Shown here: positions 19,508 through 28,428 of the stretch, one piece after another
Numbering within the stretch: position 1 is the first letter of the stretch
Layout of the letters: each line of letters begins with the position of its first letter
Assembly (NCBI GenBank): GCA_002698995.1
Contig: PAAX01000033.1
Span: forward strand, 28,792 to 92,791
Length of the DNA stretch: 64,000 bases
Source of the DNA: Ignavibacteriota bacterium
Lineage (GTDB): Bacteria > Bacteroidota > Ignavibacteria > Ignavibacteriales > Melioribacteraceae
Direction: 5' to 3'
Made by a program: the position numbers and the translations under genes
Notes under the pieces: generated by a model
Database searches by the model: none
Told to the model about the DNA's origin: nothing
Seen by the model: the letters and a program-made list of their open reading frames with translations, nothing else

Positions 19508-20401
19508 TTAGTCAACTAATTTTGCAATTCTATCGAATCTAACAGTGCCTAACAATCTAAAGAAATCAGAAATTGGAATATCAGAATTCCATGACCAATA
19601 AATAATCATTGGAGTTCCAATAATATTTTCGCGAGGTACAAATCCCCAGAATCTGCTGTCCAACGAATTATCGCGATTATCACCAACCATGAAATAATAA
19701 TCATCTTGTATTGTGTAAGAATCTGCTTCTTGGTTATTTATAAATATTTTTCCATCAGAAACTTTAACTACTTTTGCTTTATGTTCTCTGTTTATAAGGG
19801 TTTCATAAACATTGATATTATCTTTTGTCAGCTTAATAGTTTCCCCTTTCTTAGGAATTGCCAAAGGCCCGTAGTTATCTGAATTCCATCCGCTTCCTTT
19901 GGGAAAAATCTGAGGATCAGAAATTGCTTCAGGCTGTGCATTTGGATTCAAATAATTTATATAAGGGGGAATTTGATATTCTTCACCATTAACGAATGCA
20001 ACTTTATTTCTGATTTCAATTGTATCACCAGGTTCACCGATACATCTTTTAACCCAGTATTCAATATTCTGCGGTTCTACTTCATCTCTATAACCGGGAA
20101 ACTGAAAAACAATTATATCCCCTTTTTCAGGATCAGTAAAGCCGGGAAGCTTAAAATGAGGAAGTGCAATATTTGTGTAAGGAATATCTCGCGGTGTGCT
20201 GAATCCGTATAAAAACTTATTTATAAGCATAAAATCGCCGACAAGAATTGTCTTTTCCATTGAGCCGGTTGGAACTTTGGAGGCTCCAACAATAGAAGAT
20301 GAAATTAAAAAGACAATTAACAGCATCGAAAGAAAACTTTTAACCTGTTCAATTACTTTATCTTTTGTAAACTTCTTTTCTTTTTTATCAGTCTTACGCA
20401 T
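19508..20401 (-). CDS. lepB: Signal peptidase I (copy 1)
   Basis: The 297-residue membrane protease cleaves signal peptides from exported proteins. The start is the ATG at 20401, preceded by GGAGAAATTA; a TTG four codons earlier includes that site. One N-terminal membrane segment (about 22-43) is followed by the catalytic Ser motif KVPTGSMEKTI (about 46-56), the Lys motif YWVKRCIGEPGD and the GDNRDNSLDSRFWGFVP box. It is closely similar to the gene just upstream (20523-21398), so the pair arose by tandem duplication. Loops between the motifs differ most. Confidence 0.93.
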   Translation of the reverse strand: MRKTDKKEKKFTKDKVIEQVKSFLSMLLIVFLISSSIVGASKVPTGSMEKTILVGDFMLINKFLYGFSTPRDIPYTNIALPHFKLPGFTDPEKGDIIVFQFPGYRDEVEPQNIEYWVKRCIGEPGDTIEIRNKVAFVNGEEYQIPPYINYLNPNAQPEAISDPQIFPKGSGWNSDNYGPLAIPKKGETIKLTKDNINVYETLINREHKAKVVKVSDGKIFINNQEADSYTIQDDYYFMVGDNRDNSLDSRFWGFVPRENIIGTPMIIYWSWNSDIPISDFFRLLGTVRFDRIAKLVD

Positions 20402-20522
20402 TAATTTCTCCAAATGAAATCATAATGATTTGAAAACAGTCAACAAATCTAATAAAAAAATGTTTCTTAAATTGTTTTTTATGATCCGAAGAGAAATTAT
20501 TAAGTCTGATTAATTAAATCTT

Positions 20523-21398
20523 TCAATGAACTATTTTTCCAATTCTGTCTAATCTTACACTTCCAAGCAATCTGAAAAAATCAGAGAAAGGAATATCAGA
20601 ATTCCAAGACCAGTAAATAAAAATTGGAGTACCAATTATTTTATCTCGTGGTACAAATCCCCAATATCTGCTGTCTAGCGAATTATCTCTATTATCTCCA
20701 ACCATGAAGTAATAATCTTTTTGAATGGTGTAAAAATCAGTTTCATTTCCTTTTATGAATATTTTGTTATCATTTGTTTTAACAAAATCTCCTTCAAGTT
20801 CTCTGTTTATAAGAGTTTTGTATTTGTAGATATTCTCTAAAGTTAATTGAATTCTTTCCCCTTTTTTAGGAATTACCAAAGGACCATAAAAATCCTTTTT
20901 CCATCCGCTGTTACTGGGGAAAATCTGATTCATTGATTCAGATTGATCTAATGAATAATGAATATGAGGAGGAATCGGAAATTCATCTCCATTTACATAA
21001 AGAACATTATTATAAATAGAAATTGTGTCGCCTGGCTCACCTACGCATCTTTTAACCCAGTATTCAATTTTCTGAGGTTCAAGTTCATTTTGATAACCAG
21101 GAAATTGAAAAACAATAATATCACCTTTTTCAGGTTCATCAAAACTTGGGAATTTAATATGAGGCAGTGCAATATTAGTATAAGGAATATCCCGCGGTGT
21201 TGATATATCAAAAATAAATTTATTGATTAGCATAAAATCACCGACAAGTATTGTTTTTTCCATCGATCCGGTTGGAACTTTAGAAGCTCCAACAATTGAT
21301 GAAGAAATTAGGAATACAACTAAAAGAGTTAGCAGTAGACTTTTAACATTCTTATAAATTTTTCGAATGAATGAATCATTTGATTTTTTATTCTTCAT
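20523..21398 (-). CDS. lepB: Signal peptidase I (copy 2, tandem paralogue)
   Basis: The 291-residue protein has the same plan as its neighbour: a membrane segment (about 16-38), Ser motif KVPTGSMEKTI, Lys motif YWVKRCVGEPGD and GDNRDNSLDSRYWGFVP. Both active-site residues are intact in both copies, so neither looks dead. They differ mainly in the loops around residues 125-200, which could alter substrate choice. The gene lies only 9 bp downstream of the exported LIM metallopeptidase gene and may be co-transcribed with it. GAGG is placed 5 bases before the ATG. Confidence 0.93.
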   Translation of the reverse strand: MKNKKSNDSFIRKIYKNVKSLLLTLLVVFLISSSIVGASKVPTGSMEKTILVGDFMLINKFIFDISTPRDIPYTNIALPHIKFPSFDEPEKGDIIVFQFPGYQNELEPQKIEYWVKRCVGEPGDTISIYNNVLYVNGDEFPIPPHIHYSLDQSESMNQIFPSNSGWKKDFYGPLVIPKKGERIQLTLENIYKYKTLINRELEGDFVKTNDNKIFIKGNETDFYTIQKDYYFMVGDNRDNSLDSRYWGFVPRDKIIGTPIFIYWSWNSDIPFSDFFRLLGSVRLDRIGKIVH

Positions 21399-21407
21399 TT
21401 CATCCTC

Positions 21408-22469
21408 TTAATAATTTTTTAAGAAGTTTAACAAATCATAAACCGATTTGTTTTCAAATCTATATTTGATTTCTCTAAAGCCTTCACCATAAATCGGATC
21501 AGTATCATTTTCTAAAAGAAGAATTATTTCTTTTGATTCATAATCTGTTCTTCCCTTGAAATATATATAACTAATAAAATTACATGCACCTTCTGTTGTT
21601 TTAGAAGGAAGATTTCTAACATCATTTTGATGCATCCAAACGTGCATAAGTTCATGAGCAATTATACTTTCTGTTGACTTTTCGGGAAGTCTGTCAAGTA
21701 CATAAATTGTATGCCGCTCATCAAACTTTTCTTTTTTCCCGTTTTTCTCTTTATACTTATAACTGGTTTGGCAAAATCCTTTTGTGTAATTGTTTACTGT
21801 ATTGTTAGAAACTTGTGCGAGTTTAATTTTATTTACCGGCTGAATTGAAATATTATCTTTTCTGATTTTCAATCCTATTGATGATAAATTATAAACAACT
21901 TTATTCAGTAATTCATTATAGCTATTATTTGATTTTATCCTTTTATTAAAACAGTTATTGCAAAGTGATCTTTCATCTTCAAGTTTAACACCTCCGTTTG
22001 TTGTTCTTTCGGAAATAATTCTATTGCAGTTGGAACAAGTAGGCAGAACTTCTTTATGATTTTTATGATATTTTAATCCGTGAACATCTACCAAATACTC
22101 ACCAATTAAAGCTTTACCGCAAACCTTGCATTTATCAACAACAAAGTTATTGAAACATGATTCATGATAAATTCCATCTTCTGAATCTACAAATGTTCCA
22201 TCAATTGGCTTCTTACAGTATTCACATTTCAATCCATAATATTTTTGATAACATGCTTTATGAAAGAACTTACCTTCATGTTTGGTAAATTTCCCATCTA
22301 TTTGTCTTCCGCAAGCAGAGCATAAAAAATGATTTGGATGATATTTCTTCCCTTCAACTTCTAAATAATTTGATGTGATTTTTTTATTACAATAATTGCA
22401 GACTTGTCCCTTAACATTTATAACTAACAAAAGGGAAAAAAGAATAATATATTTGAGAAGTTTATTCAT
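21408..22469 (-). CDS. Exported LIM-domain zinc metallopeptidase resembling plant DA1
   Basis: The 353-residue protein starts at ATG 22469, giving a signal peptide (about 1-22, ending NVKGQ). Five zinc-finger units follow in LIM arrangement: C24/C27/H44/H47, C50/C53/H70/C73, C82/C85/H102/C105, C114/C117/H135/H138 and C145/C148/C170/C173. The C-terminal half has AHELMHVWMH (H272, E273, H276) and a downstream Glu in TTEGACN (E293), a zincin-type metal site. The order LIM, LIM-like, then HExxH with EG-x-C matches plant DA1 peptidases. The ubiquitin-interacting motifs of DA1 are absent and a signal peptide takes their place. Its substrate is unknown. Confidence 0.85.
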   Translation of the reverse strand: MNKLLKYIILFSLLLVINVKGQVCNYCNKKITSNYLEVEGKKYHPNHFLCSACGRQIDGKFTKHEGKFFHKACYQKYYGLKCEYCKKPIDGTFVDSEDGIYHESCFNNFVVDKCKVCGKALIGEYLVDVHGLKYHKNHKEVLPTCSNCNRIISERTTNGGVKLEDERSLCNNCFNKRIKSNNSYNELLNKVVYNLSSIGLKIRKDNISIQPVNKIKLAQVSNNTVNNYTKGFCQTSYKYKEKNGKKEKFDERHTIYVLDRLPEKSTESIIAHELMHVWMHQNDVRNLPSKTTEGACNFISYIYFKGRTDYESKEIILLLENDTDPIYGEGFREIKYRFENKSVYDLLNFLKNY

Positions 22470-22490
22470 GTTCACAAAAAATAAATTAAT

Positions 22491-23270
22491 ATGAGAAAAA
22501 AAATTATTGGGATGATACATACACTTGCATCCCCGGGAACTCCTAAATTTAGCAACAATATTGATAAAATAATATCCAAAGCTTTAGATGAAGCAAGAAT
22601 TTATAAATCGCTTGGAGTTGACGCAATAATTATAGAAAACATGCATGATGTTCCGTACCAAAATAGAAATGTAGGTCAGGAAGTTACTTCGCTATTAAGT
22701 ATAATTTCTTATGAAGTTAAAAATGAATTCAAGAAAGAAGTCGGGATTCAGGTTTTAGCCGGAGCAAATAAGGAAGCTTTAGCAATTGCAAAATGTGCCG
22801 ACTTAAATTTTATTAGAGCAGAAGGATTTGTATTTGCCCACACTGCAGATGAGGGAATTATTGAATCTGATGCCGCTGAGATATTGAGATACAGAAAATT
22901 AATTAATGCAGAAAATGTAAAAGTCTATACAGATATTAAGAAGAAACATAGTTCACATTCAATTACTTCTGATGTTACTTTGTTGGAAACAGCAAAGGCA
23001 GCCGAGTTTTTCTTGAGTGACGGAGTAATAATAACCGGAAAATCAACAGGTGAAGAAGTTGATTTGGATGACTTAAAATCAGTTAAGGAAGAAATTTCAA
23101 TCCCGGTTTTAATCGGTTCAGGAATTACTTCAGATAATCTTAAAAAATATTTTGAATTTGCAGATGCATTTATAATAGGTTCGTATTTCAAAAAAGATGG
23201 TAAATGGTATAATGATTTAGATGAAAGAAGAATTGAAAAATTAATAAATGAAGCGCATCAATTAAGATGA
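22491..23270 (+). CDS. BtpA/SgcQ family TIM-barrel protein
   Basis: The 259-residue protein has the BtpA pattern: IIGMIHTLASPGTPKF at the N terminus, DAIIIENMHDVPY (about 45-57), GIQVLAGANKEALAIA, FIRAEGFVFAHTADEG and PVLIGSGITSDNL. BtpA was linked to photosystem I stability in cyanobacteria, while SgcQ lies in sugar operons; the reaction is not known. No clear ribosome-binding site precedes the ATG. Only 21 bp separate it from the divergent LIM peptidase gene, so their promoters must lie inside each other's coding start. Its end overlaps the convergent COG3014 gene by 13 bp. Confidence 0.88.
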   Translation: MRKKIIGMIHTLASPGTPKFSNNIDKIISKALDEARIYKSLGVDAIIIENMHDVPYQNRNVGQEVTSLLSIISYEVKNEFKKEVGIQVLAGANKEALAIAKCADLNFIRAEGFVFAHTADEGIIESDAAEILRYRKLINAENVKVYTDIKKKHSSHSITSDVTLLETAKAAEFFLSDGVIITGKSTGEEVDLDDLKSVKEEISIPVLIGSGITSDNLKKYFEFADAFIIGSYFKKDGKWYNDLDERRIEKLINEAHQLR

Positions 23271-24628
23271 TACGCTTCTAACAAATTTAGTCCGTTAATT
23301 ATCCTAAAGTCTTTGTAAGTCCGACTTGAAAGAAAAGTATTATTTTCTCCTACAAACCGAATCTCAATATCATAAACACCGGGTTCAATATCATATTCGC
23401 CAACAAAACAGTAACCTGGCATAGTACGCCACGATCTCAAATCTGCGTTCTCTGTTGCATCAACTAAAGCATTTGTTAAAGCAGCGGCAACATTTCCCAA
23501 AAAATTATCACCGGTTTCTTTTTTAATAGTTCTACCGGCTGCACTTGAAGCTATTCCCTTTAATACTGCTCTGGTTATTGTTTTGAAATAGGTAATACTT
23601 TTTTGAGTTTCGAAAGTTTTCTTTGCAACTGAAATCATATTTTCAAGAAGTTCTAATCTTCCGCAATAAACCGAATCAACATAGACTTCAATATCGTAAA
23701 CTTCCGTTCCTACTTCTTCTAAAGTTGGAAACTCAAATTTAAAATTCCATCCGTACTTAACTCCAGGGAATGGAATTGCATCAGCATAATAGTTTGTCGG
23801 ATCGCTTACAATTATAAAATCATCAAAGGTTGTAATTCTTGCTCCAACCGGTTTTTTATCCGGACCATTACCGGCAAAAGCCATAATATTTAAAAAAGTT
23901 TTTCTTTCCGAAGTTGTTTCCGTTACTGCTTTTGGTTTATCATAATTATAAACATCCGCGTATGTAGCCCAAGCATCATTTAGTTTTTCTAAAGCTATTC
24001 TGCTGTTGTCATATTCTCCGTCTGCTCTGTAAATAATGTGACTGATATAATTGGCAAGAACATTATTGTAATAATCTAATTGAGTAGAATCAATCTTAAC
24101 TTTTGAATCTTCGGAAGAATTGAGTTGATTTATCATTTCATCAAAATATAAATCATATTCTCTCAGCTTAACATTTACTCTGTTTGCCTCAACAAATGCT
24201 TCGTCAAACATATTCATATTAATGTAGTTTAGGGCTTTAAAAATATTTATGTAAAGATTCTCATAAACTTCGCCGGAATAATCAAGTGCATTATCATTAA
24301 GAAGCATTGAAGCCGCCCCTTTGGAAATACTTTTAGTATAGAGTTCTTCAATTATTCTTTCAGCTTCGGCTAATTCAATATTGCTCTGTTGATAATTTCC
24401 TTGATAATGCAGAAGAATCCCTTTATCCAAGCGGAGAAGCAGTCTGTCTTTGTCGGCATATTCCTCTTCTATTTCTGCTTCAACAATTTTTTGAACAGCT
24501 TGATTATAATCCCCTTCTTTTAAGCTGCTTAAAATCGGCTGATAAAATTCAGTATCAGTATAAAAAGAAGAACATCCAACAAAAGTAAACAGAATAAAAA
24601 TTACAGCTTTAATTTTTATTTTTAACAT
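23258..24628 (-). CDS. COG3014-type lipoprotein with TPR-like N-terminal half
   Basis: The 456-residue protein starts at ATG 24628 (GGTGA before it). The leader ends in a lipobox (FTFVGC). The N-terminal half is helical and repeat-like (YQPILSSLKEGDYNQAVQKI, then LLRLDKGILLHYQGNYQQSN), and the C-terminal half is mostly beta with a Gly/Ala-rich stretch (KGIASSAAGRTIKKETGDNF). This is the COG3014 family of uncharacterised envelope lipoproteins. It lies 11 bp after the LpoB-like gene, a pairing often seen, which suggests a shared cell-wall or outer-membrane role. Confidence 0.8.
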   Translation of the reverse strand: MLKIKIKAVIFILFTFVGCSSFYTDTEFYQPILSSLKEGDYNQAVQKIVEAEIEEEYADKDRLLLRLDKGILLHYQGNYQQSNIELAEAERIIEELYTKSISKGAASMLLNDNALDYSGEVYENLYINIFKALNYINMNMFDEAFVEANRVNVKLREYDLYFDEMINQLNSSEDSKVKIDSTQLDYYNNVLANYISHIIYRADGEYDNSRIALEKLNDAWATYADVYNYDKPKAVTETTSERKTFLNIMAFAGNGPDKKPVGARITTFDDFIIVSDPTNYYADAIPFPGVKYGWNFKFEFPTLEEVGTEVYDIEVYVDSVYCGRLELLENMISVAKKTFETQKSITYFKTITRAVLKGIASSAAGRTIKKETGDNFLGNVAAALTNALVDATENADLRSWRTMPGYCFVGEYDIEPGVYDIEIRFVGENNTFLSSRTYKDFRIINGLNLLEAYHLN

Positions 24629-24639
24629 CAATTCACCGA

Positions 24640-25245
24640 TTAAAGAGAATAGCTGTTTTGACCAACTGTTTTCTTAATTTTCTTATTTCCCAACCAAACT
24701 TTTTCATTGGTTTCAATATTAATCAGCTGAAGATCAACTTGATAGAATATTACCTTTTCACCTTCATAAGAATCTTCAATTGAATTAATTACACCGCTCA
24801 TAAGAAAATCTGCGCCAAGTTCTTTGTAGAATTTTTTGAAAGATTCTGCAGAAGCAAAATCCTGCTGATCTCTTCTTTCATCTCTAACTTCATCTCGTTC
24901 ATCTGCCGAAGCTACAAATCTTACTTTTCCACTGTTAAGTAATTCTCTTTCAATATCTTTTGCAAATACATCAGTTGCAATTTGTTCGCTGCTTTTGTTT
25001 CTAATCTTTCCAACTATCACAACCGGTTTAGATCCGTTTGAAGTCATAAAATCAGTTAACCAAACTCTTTGCAGAACATCAGAAACCATTTCTTCAGCAA
25101 CTAATCTTGAATCCGTATCATTCCATCTTCCGCTTAAATCAATAGTTGAGTTCGGATCAACTCTGGATACTTCTCGTGAAGAACCGCATGCAGCCAATAA
25201 GAAAACAGATAAAACAATTACCATTATTTTCATTATACTTTTCAT
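24640..25245 (-). CDS. LpoB-like penicillin-binding-protein activator lipoprotein
   Basis: The 201-residue protein has a lipobox (FLLAAC) and the LpoB core: VVIVGKIRNKSSEQIATDVF, IERELLNSGKVRFVA, the charged ERDEVRDERRDQQ run, GADFLMSGVINSI and VDLQLINIETNEKVW. In enterobacteria LpoB stimulates PBP1B from the outer membrane. This branch of the family is found widely in Gram-negatives and its partner here is unknown; the PBP1C gene of this window is 12 kb away. GAGGAAAAA precedes the ATG. It is the first gene of an operon with the COG3014 lipoprotein. Confidence 0.85.
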   Translation of the reverse strand: MKSIMKIMVIVLSVFLLAACGSSREVSRVDPNSTIDLSGRWNDTDSRLVAEEMVSDVLQRVWLTDFMTSNGSKPVVIVGKIRNKSSEQIATDVFAKDIERELLNSGKVRFVASADERDEVRDERRDQQDFASAESFKKFYKELGADFLMSGVINSIEDSYEGEKVIFYQVDLQLINIETNEKVWLGNKKIKKTVGQNSYSL

Positions 25246-25479
25246 TTTTTCCTCATTAATTATTATTAGAAATAAAAATCTTAAAAATCATTTATTGTGC
25301 CAAAAATTTTGACTTATTTTATCAAGTAATATTAATCATATACAAACTTATGATAATATTTTTGGAATTTGTGTATAGAAATTTGGACAAAGACAATTAA
25401 TCTTTCCTCCTTTACAATTTTTTACAATTCTTTACCTAACTATTATTTCTTCATTTTATTTATTTACTAATTTAGCAGC

Positions 25480-26532
25480 ATGAAAAAGAACGTTTGTAAG
25501 TTTGGTTTAATAATTTTATTGAGTCTTTTAGCAGTTTCTTTAAGAGCTGAGGACTGGGTTAAAGTTAAAAATCTTTCCGGTGAATGGAAGTTTAACATCG
25601 GAGATGATCCTGAGTGGACTAAACCCGGATTTAAAGATTCAAAATGGGAAAATGTAAATGTTCCAAGTTCATGGGAAAATCAAGGATTTCATGGTTACAA
25701 TGGTTATGGCTGGTATAGAAAGACATTTGTTATAAATTCCGATCTCAAAAATAGTCCGCTTGAAATTAACTTAGGTTATATTGATGATGTTGACGAAGTA
25801 TTCTTTAATGGCAAATTAATCGGATTTTCAGGAAGCTTTCCTCCAAACTATTCTACTGCTTATTATGCTCATCGAAAATATCCAATTCCAAATTCTATAA
25901 TAAATTTTAATGGGGAAAATACAATCGCAGTAAGAATTTATGATGCTGAACTTGAAGGGGGAATCACCTCCGGCGACATTGGAATCTTTGCAAAAATGAA
26001 AGGATTGATTCCCGATTTTGATCTTTCCGGTTTATGGAAATTCAAAATTTATGACGACTTGAATTGGAAAGAAGCAAACTATAATGATTCTGATTGGGAT
26101 CAAATTTTAGTCCCGGGTTACTGGGAAACCTATGGTTATAGAGATTATGATGGTCATGCCTGGTATAGAAAGGAATTTGAGCTTCCGAATAACTTAAAGA
26201 ATGAAAAGCTTGTTCTTCTTCTTGGCAGAATTGATGATATTGATGAAGTTTACTTAAATGGAAATCTTATTGGAAGTACCGGTAAAATGGATTCAAATCC
26301 GGGAAATATCGGTTTTTACAATGAGTATATTCAATTCAGAGGGTATTTTATTCCCGAAAATTTGATTAACAAAAAGGGGAAAAATATTATTGCAGTTAGA
26401 GTTTACGACGGCTATAAAGACGGCGGTATTTATGACGGTCCCATTGGATTAATTACTCAAAATAATTATTCCGAATTTTGGAAAAATAATAGAAGCAAAA
26501 AGAAAAATATTTTTGATTTGATTTTTAATTAA
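25480..26532 (+). CDS. Secreted protein with two tandem GH2-like sugar-binding domains
   Basis: The 350-residue protein has a signal peptide (about 1-23, ending SLRA) and two jelly-roll domains of the GH2 sugar-binding type. They repeat with an exact 150-residue period: NLSGEWKFNI (31-40) against DLSGLWKFKI (181-190), and IDDVDEVFFN (101-110) against IDDIDEVYLN (251-260). Both copies have the GWYRK/AWYRK aromatic motif. There is no GH2 catalytic barrel, so it probably binds carbohydrate and does not cleave it. It is monocistronic, with a hairpin terminator directly after the stop. Confidence 0.85.
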   Translation: MKKNVCKFGLIILLSLLAVSLRAEDWVKVKNLSGEWKFNIGDDPEWTKPGFKDSKWENVNVPSSWENQGFHGYNGYGWYRKTFVINSDLKNSPLEINLGYIDDVDEVFFNGKLIGFSGSFPPNYSTAYYAHRKYPIPNSIINFNGENTIAVRIYDAELEGGITSGDIGIFAKMKGLIPDFDLSGLWKFKIYDDLNWKEANYNDSDWDQILVPGYWETYGYRDYDGHAWYRKEFELPNNLKNEKLVLLLGRIDDIDEVYLNGNLIGSTGKMDSNPGNIGFYNEYIQFRGYFIPENLINKKGKNIIAVRVYDGYKDGGIYDGPIGLITQNNYSEFWKNNRSKKKNIFDLIFN

Positions 26533-26539
26533 AGAAAAA

Positions 26540-26555
26540 CCCCGCTTAAGCGGGG
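26540..26555 (+). terminator. Hairpin terminator
   Basis: A perfect 16-bp palindrome (CCCCGCTT/AAGCGGGG), preceded by AAAGAAAAA and followed by CTTTC, begins 8 bp after the stop of the GH2-like gene. The A-rich left side means it may also serve the convergent ppk2 gene. Confidence 0.7.
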
Positions 26556-26568
26556 CTTTCTGCAAGTA

Positions 26569-26583
26569 GTGTGGAAGCCACAC
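26569..26583. repeat. Short hairpin of unknown role
   Basis: A perfect 6-bp stem (GTGTGG/CCACAC) with loop AAG lies 13 bp beyond the terminator between convergent genes. It has no T-run, so it may be part of a degraded repeat or a second stem in the 3' ends of both transcripts. Confidence 0.4.
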
Positions 26584-26643
26584 AATCTTATTTTGTTATT
26601 GAATACAACTCGAAAATAACAATTCACATAAAATACTTCAAGT

Positions 26644-27507
26644 CTATTTCTCGTTCATTAAAAGTTCTTTATAATCTTTTAATTTAGATTTCTGATCTTC
26701 ATTAAGTTCAGGATATTTCAGTTTCAAATCTTCTAAAGTTTTTACTACTATATTTGATATTGCTAAGCGGGCAAACCATTTTTTATCGGCGGGAATAACA
26801 TACCAAGGCGCATATTTGGTGCTTGTGTTATTCAATGCATCTTCATACGATTTTTGATAATCATCCCAATAATTTCTTTCTTTAATATCAGCTTCAGAAA
26901 ATTTCCAATTTTTTGATTCATCATCAATTCTTTTAATGAATCTTTTTTTCTGTTCTTCTTTGGATACATTTAAAAAGAATTTTATAGTAATTATTCCATT
27001 TTCAAAAAGATATTTTTCAAAATTGTTTATCTGTTTAAATCTTTGATCCCAAATATTATTATTGACTAATTTTTGCGGAAGCTTTCTGAATCGTAATAAA
27101 TTGTGAACTCTAACAACCAAAACATCCTCATAATATGATCTGTTGAAAATTCCGATTCTTCCTCTTTCAGGAAGAGCTTTGTAAAACCGCCAGAGATAAT
27201 CATGGTCCATTTCTTCTTGCGAAGGCTGCTTGAAGCTGTATACTTGTGTCCCTTGTGGATTTAATCCACTCATCACATGTTTTATTGCACCATCTTTTCC
27301 GGCAGCATCCATTGCTTGAAAAATCAGCAGAAGTGCATATTTATCATAAGCATATAGTCTATCCTGAAGCTCTGCAAGCTTCTTTACATTTTCTTCAAGT
27401 AATTCTTTTCCCTCAGATTTATCCTTTATTGCACCGTTAAATTCAGTTGGGAAGTTCTCTAATTTAATCTTTTTATTTGCCGGTACTTTGAATTGATTGA
27501 GATTCAT
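26644..27507 (-). CDS. Polyphosphate kinase 2 family protein
   Basis: The 287-residue protein is a PPK2-type phosphotransferase that moves phosphate between polyphosphate and nucleotides. Walker A is AMDAAGKDGAIKHVMSGLNP (about 66-85), Walker B is GIFNRSYYEDVLVVRVHN (about 118-135) and the lid arginines are in KRFIKRIDDESKNWKFS. The one-domain length fits class I or III enzymes, which use ADP/GDP or AMP; the exact class cannot be assigned. It has no linked polyphosphate genes here. Confidence 0.92.
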   Translation of the reverse strand: MNLNQFKVPANKKIKLENFPTEFNGAIKDKSEGKELLEENVKKLAELQDRLYAYDKYALLLIFQAMDAAGKDGAIKHVMSGLNPQGTQVYSFKQPSQEEMDHDYLWRFYKALPERGRIGIFNRSYYEDVLVVRVHNLLRFRKLPQKLVNNNIWDQRFKQINNFEKYLFENGIITIKFFLNVSKEEQKKRFIKRIDDESKNWKFSEADIKERNYWDDYQKSYEDALNNTSTKYAPWYVIPADKKWFARLAISNIVVKTLEDLKLKYPELNEDQKSKLKDYKELLMNEK

Positions 27508-27706
27508 AAAACCTCTATTAATTAAGATGGGTAAAAAATCTTCCCTTATAAAAATGGGACTTAACTTTTTCTTAATAAATTCCGAAAATGAACTAAATGA
27601 TAATCAAAAAAAACATTTATATCAAAGTTTACCCATTCAAATAAATGTATTAGATTTTTAATAAGAGGATTTGTCGTTAATTAGTACAAAATCTATAGGT
27701 GCAGAG

Positions 27707-28423
27707 ATGAATAAACTATCATTAGAAACATTAATAAATGCAGCTGAAGATCCCGAATTATCTAAGTACAAAGTACTTGCTGCATTAAAAGAATATCTTG
27801 AGTATTTACATAGAAATAAATTGTATCCACCTTTTGCAGAATTGATTGAAGTCAACTCAATGATTGATCAAATATTTCAATCAAGATCAAAACTCAATCA
27901 AGAATTTCCAAAAACCCTTTTACGTTTTGATCTGAAAGAGAGAAAACCGATCTATGAAGAAAAGGAATATTCAGAAGTTGAACTTGAAAGAATGTTCAAT
28001 TTTATTGACTGGGTAATTCCCCAAGTCAAAGAAGCCCTTCATGAGGGAAAATCGATTTATGATTTTGTTGATGAACATATTAAGGTTTCCGAAATAGGTA
28101 TTGTACCAATTTATAAACGGGAAGGATATTTTATAATTCCGGATAATAAAAATAGAATCATGAATGTCTATCGTTTTGAAGTATCAATATTTGAGATTGG
28201 CAGCGAACCAATGCGATCTTTAAAAACTAGTCTGGTTAACAGTATAGATAATAGAGAATTCAATAAAAAATTACATGAGGATATTAAACTTGAATTGATT
28301 AAGCAATTTCCTGATCTCCCAAATCCGCTTACATATAAAATTGAAACTGATTTGGATTTTCCATTTAACGAAACAATTCTGCCGGTAGCTAAAAGAAAAT
28401 TAATTCAAAAAATTGCTGCCTAA
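27707..28423 (+). CDS. Conserved-looking protein of unknown function
   Basis: The protein has 238 residues from ATG 27707, preceded by AGGTG at a normal distance; a TTG at 27671 would add 12 residues. I recognise no domain. The N-terminal part is helical (LETLINAAEDPELSKYKVLA, ALKEYLEYLHRNKLYPPFAE) and the middle is acidic. The C-terminal half has alternating strands (GIVPIYKREGYFIIPDNKNR, FEVSIFEIG). There is no signal peptide or membrane segment, so it is probably cytoplasmic. It is monocistronic between a divergent and a convergent gene, and ends at a strong shared terminator. Confidence 0.7.
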   Translation: MNKLSLETLINAAEDPELSKYKVLAALKEYLEYLHRNKLYPPFAELIEVNSMIDQIFQSRSKLNQEFPKTLLRFDLKERKPIYEEKEYSEVELERMFNFIDWVIPQVKEALHEGKSIYDFVDEHIKVSEIGIVPIYKREGYFIIPDNKNRIMNVYRFEVSIFEIGSEPMRSLKTSLVNSIDNREFNKKLHEDIKLELIKQFPDLPNPLTYKIETDLDFPFNETILPVAKRKLIQKIAA

Positions 28424-28428
28424 AATAT

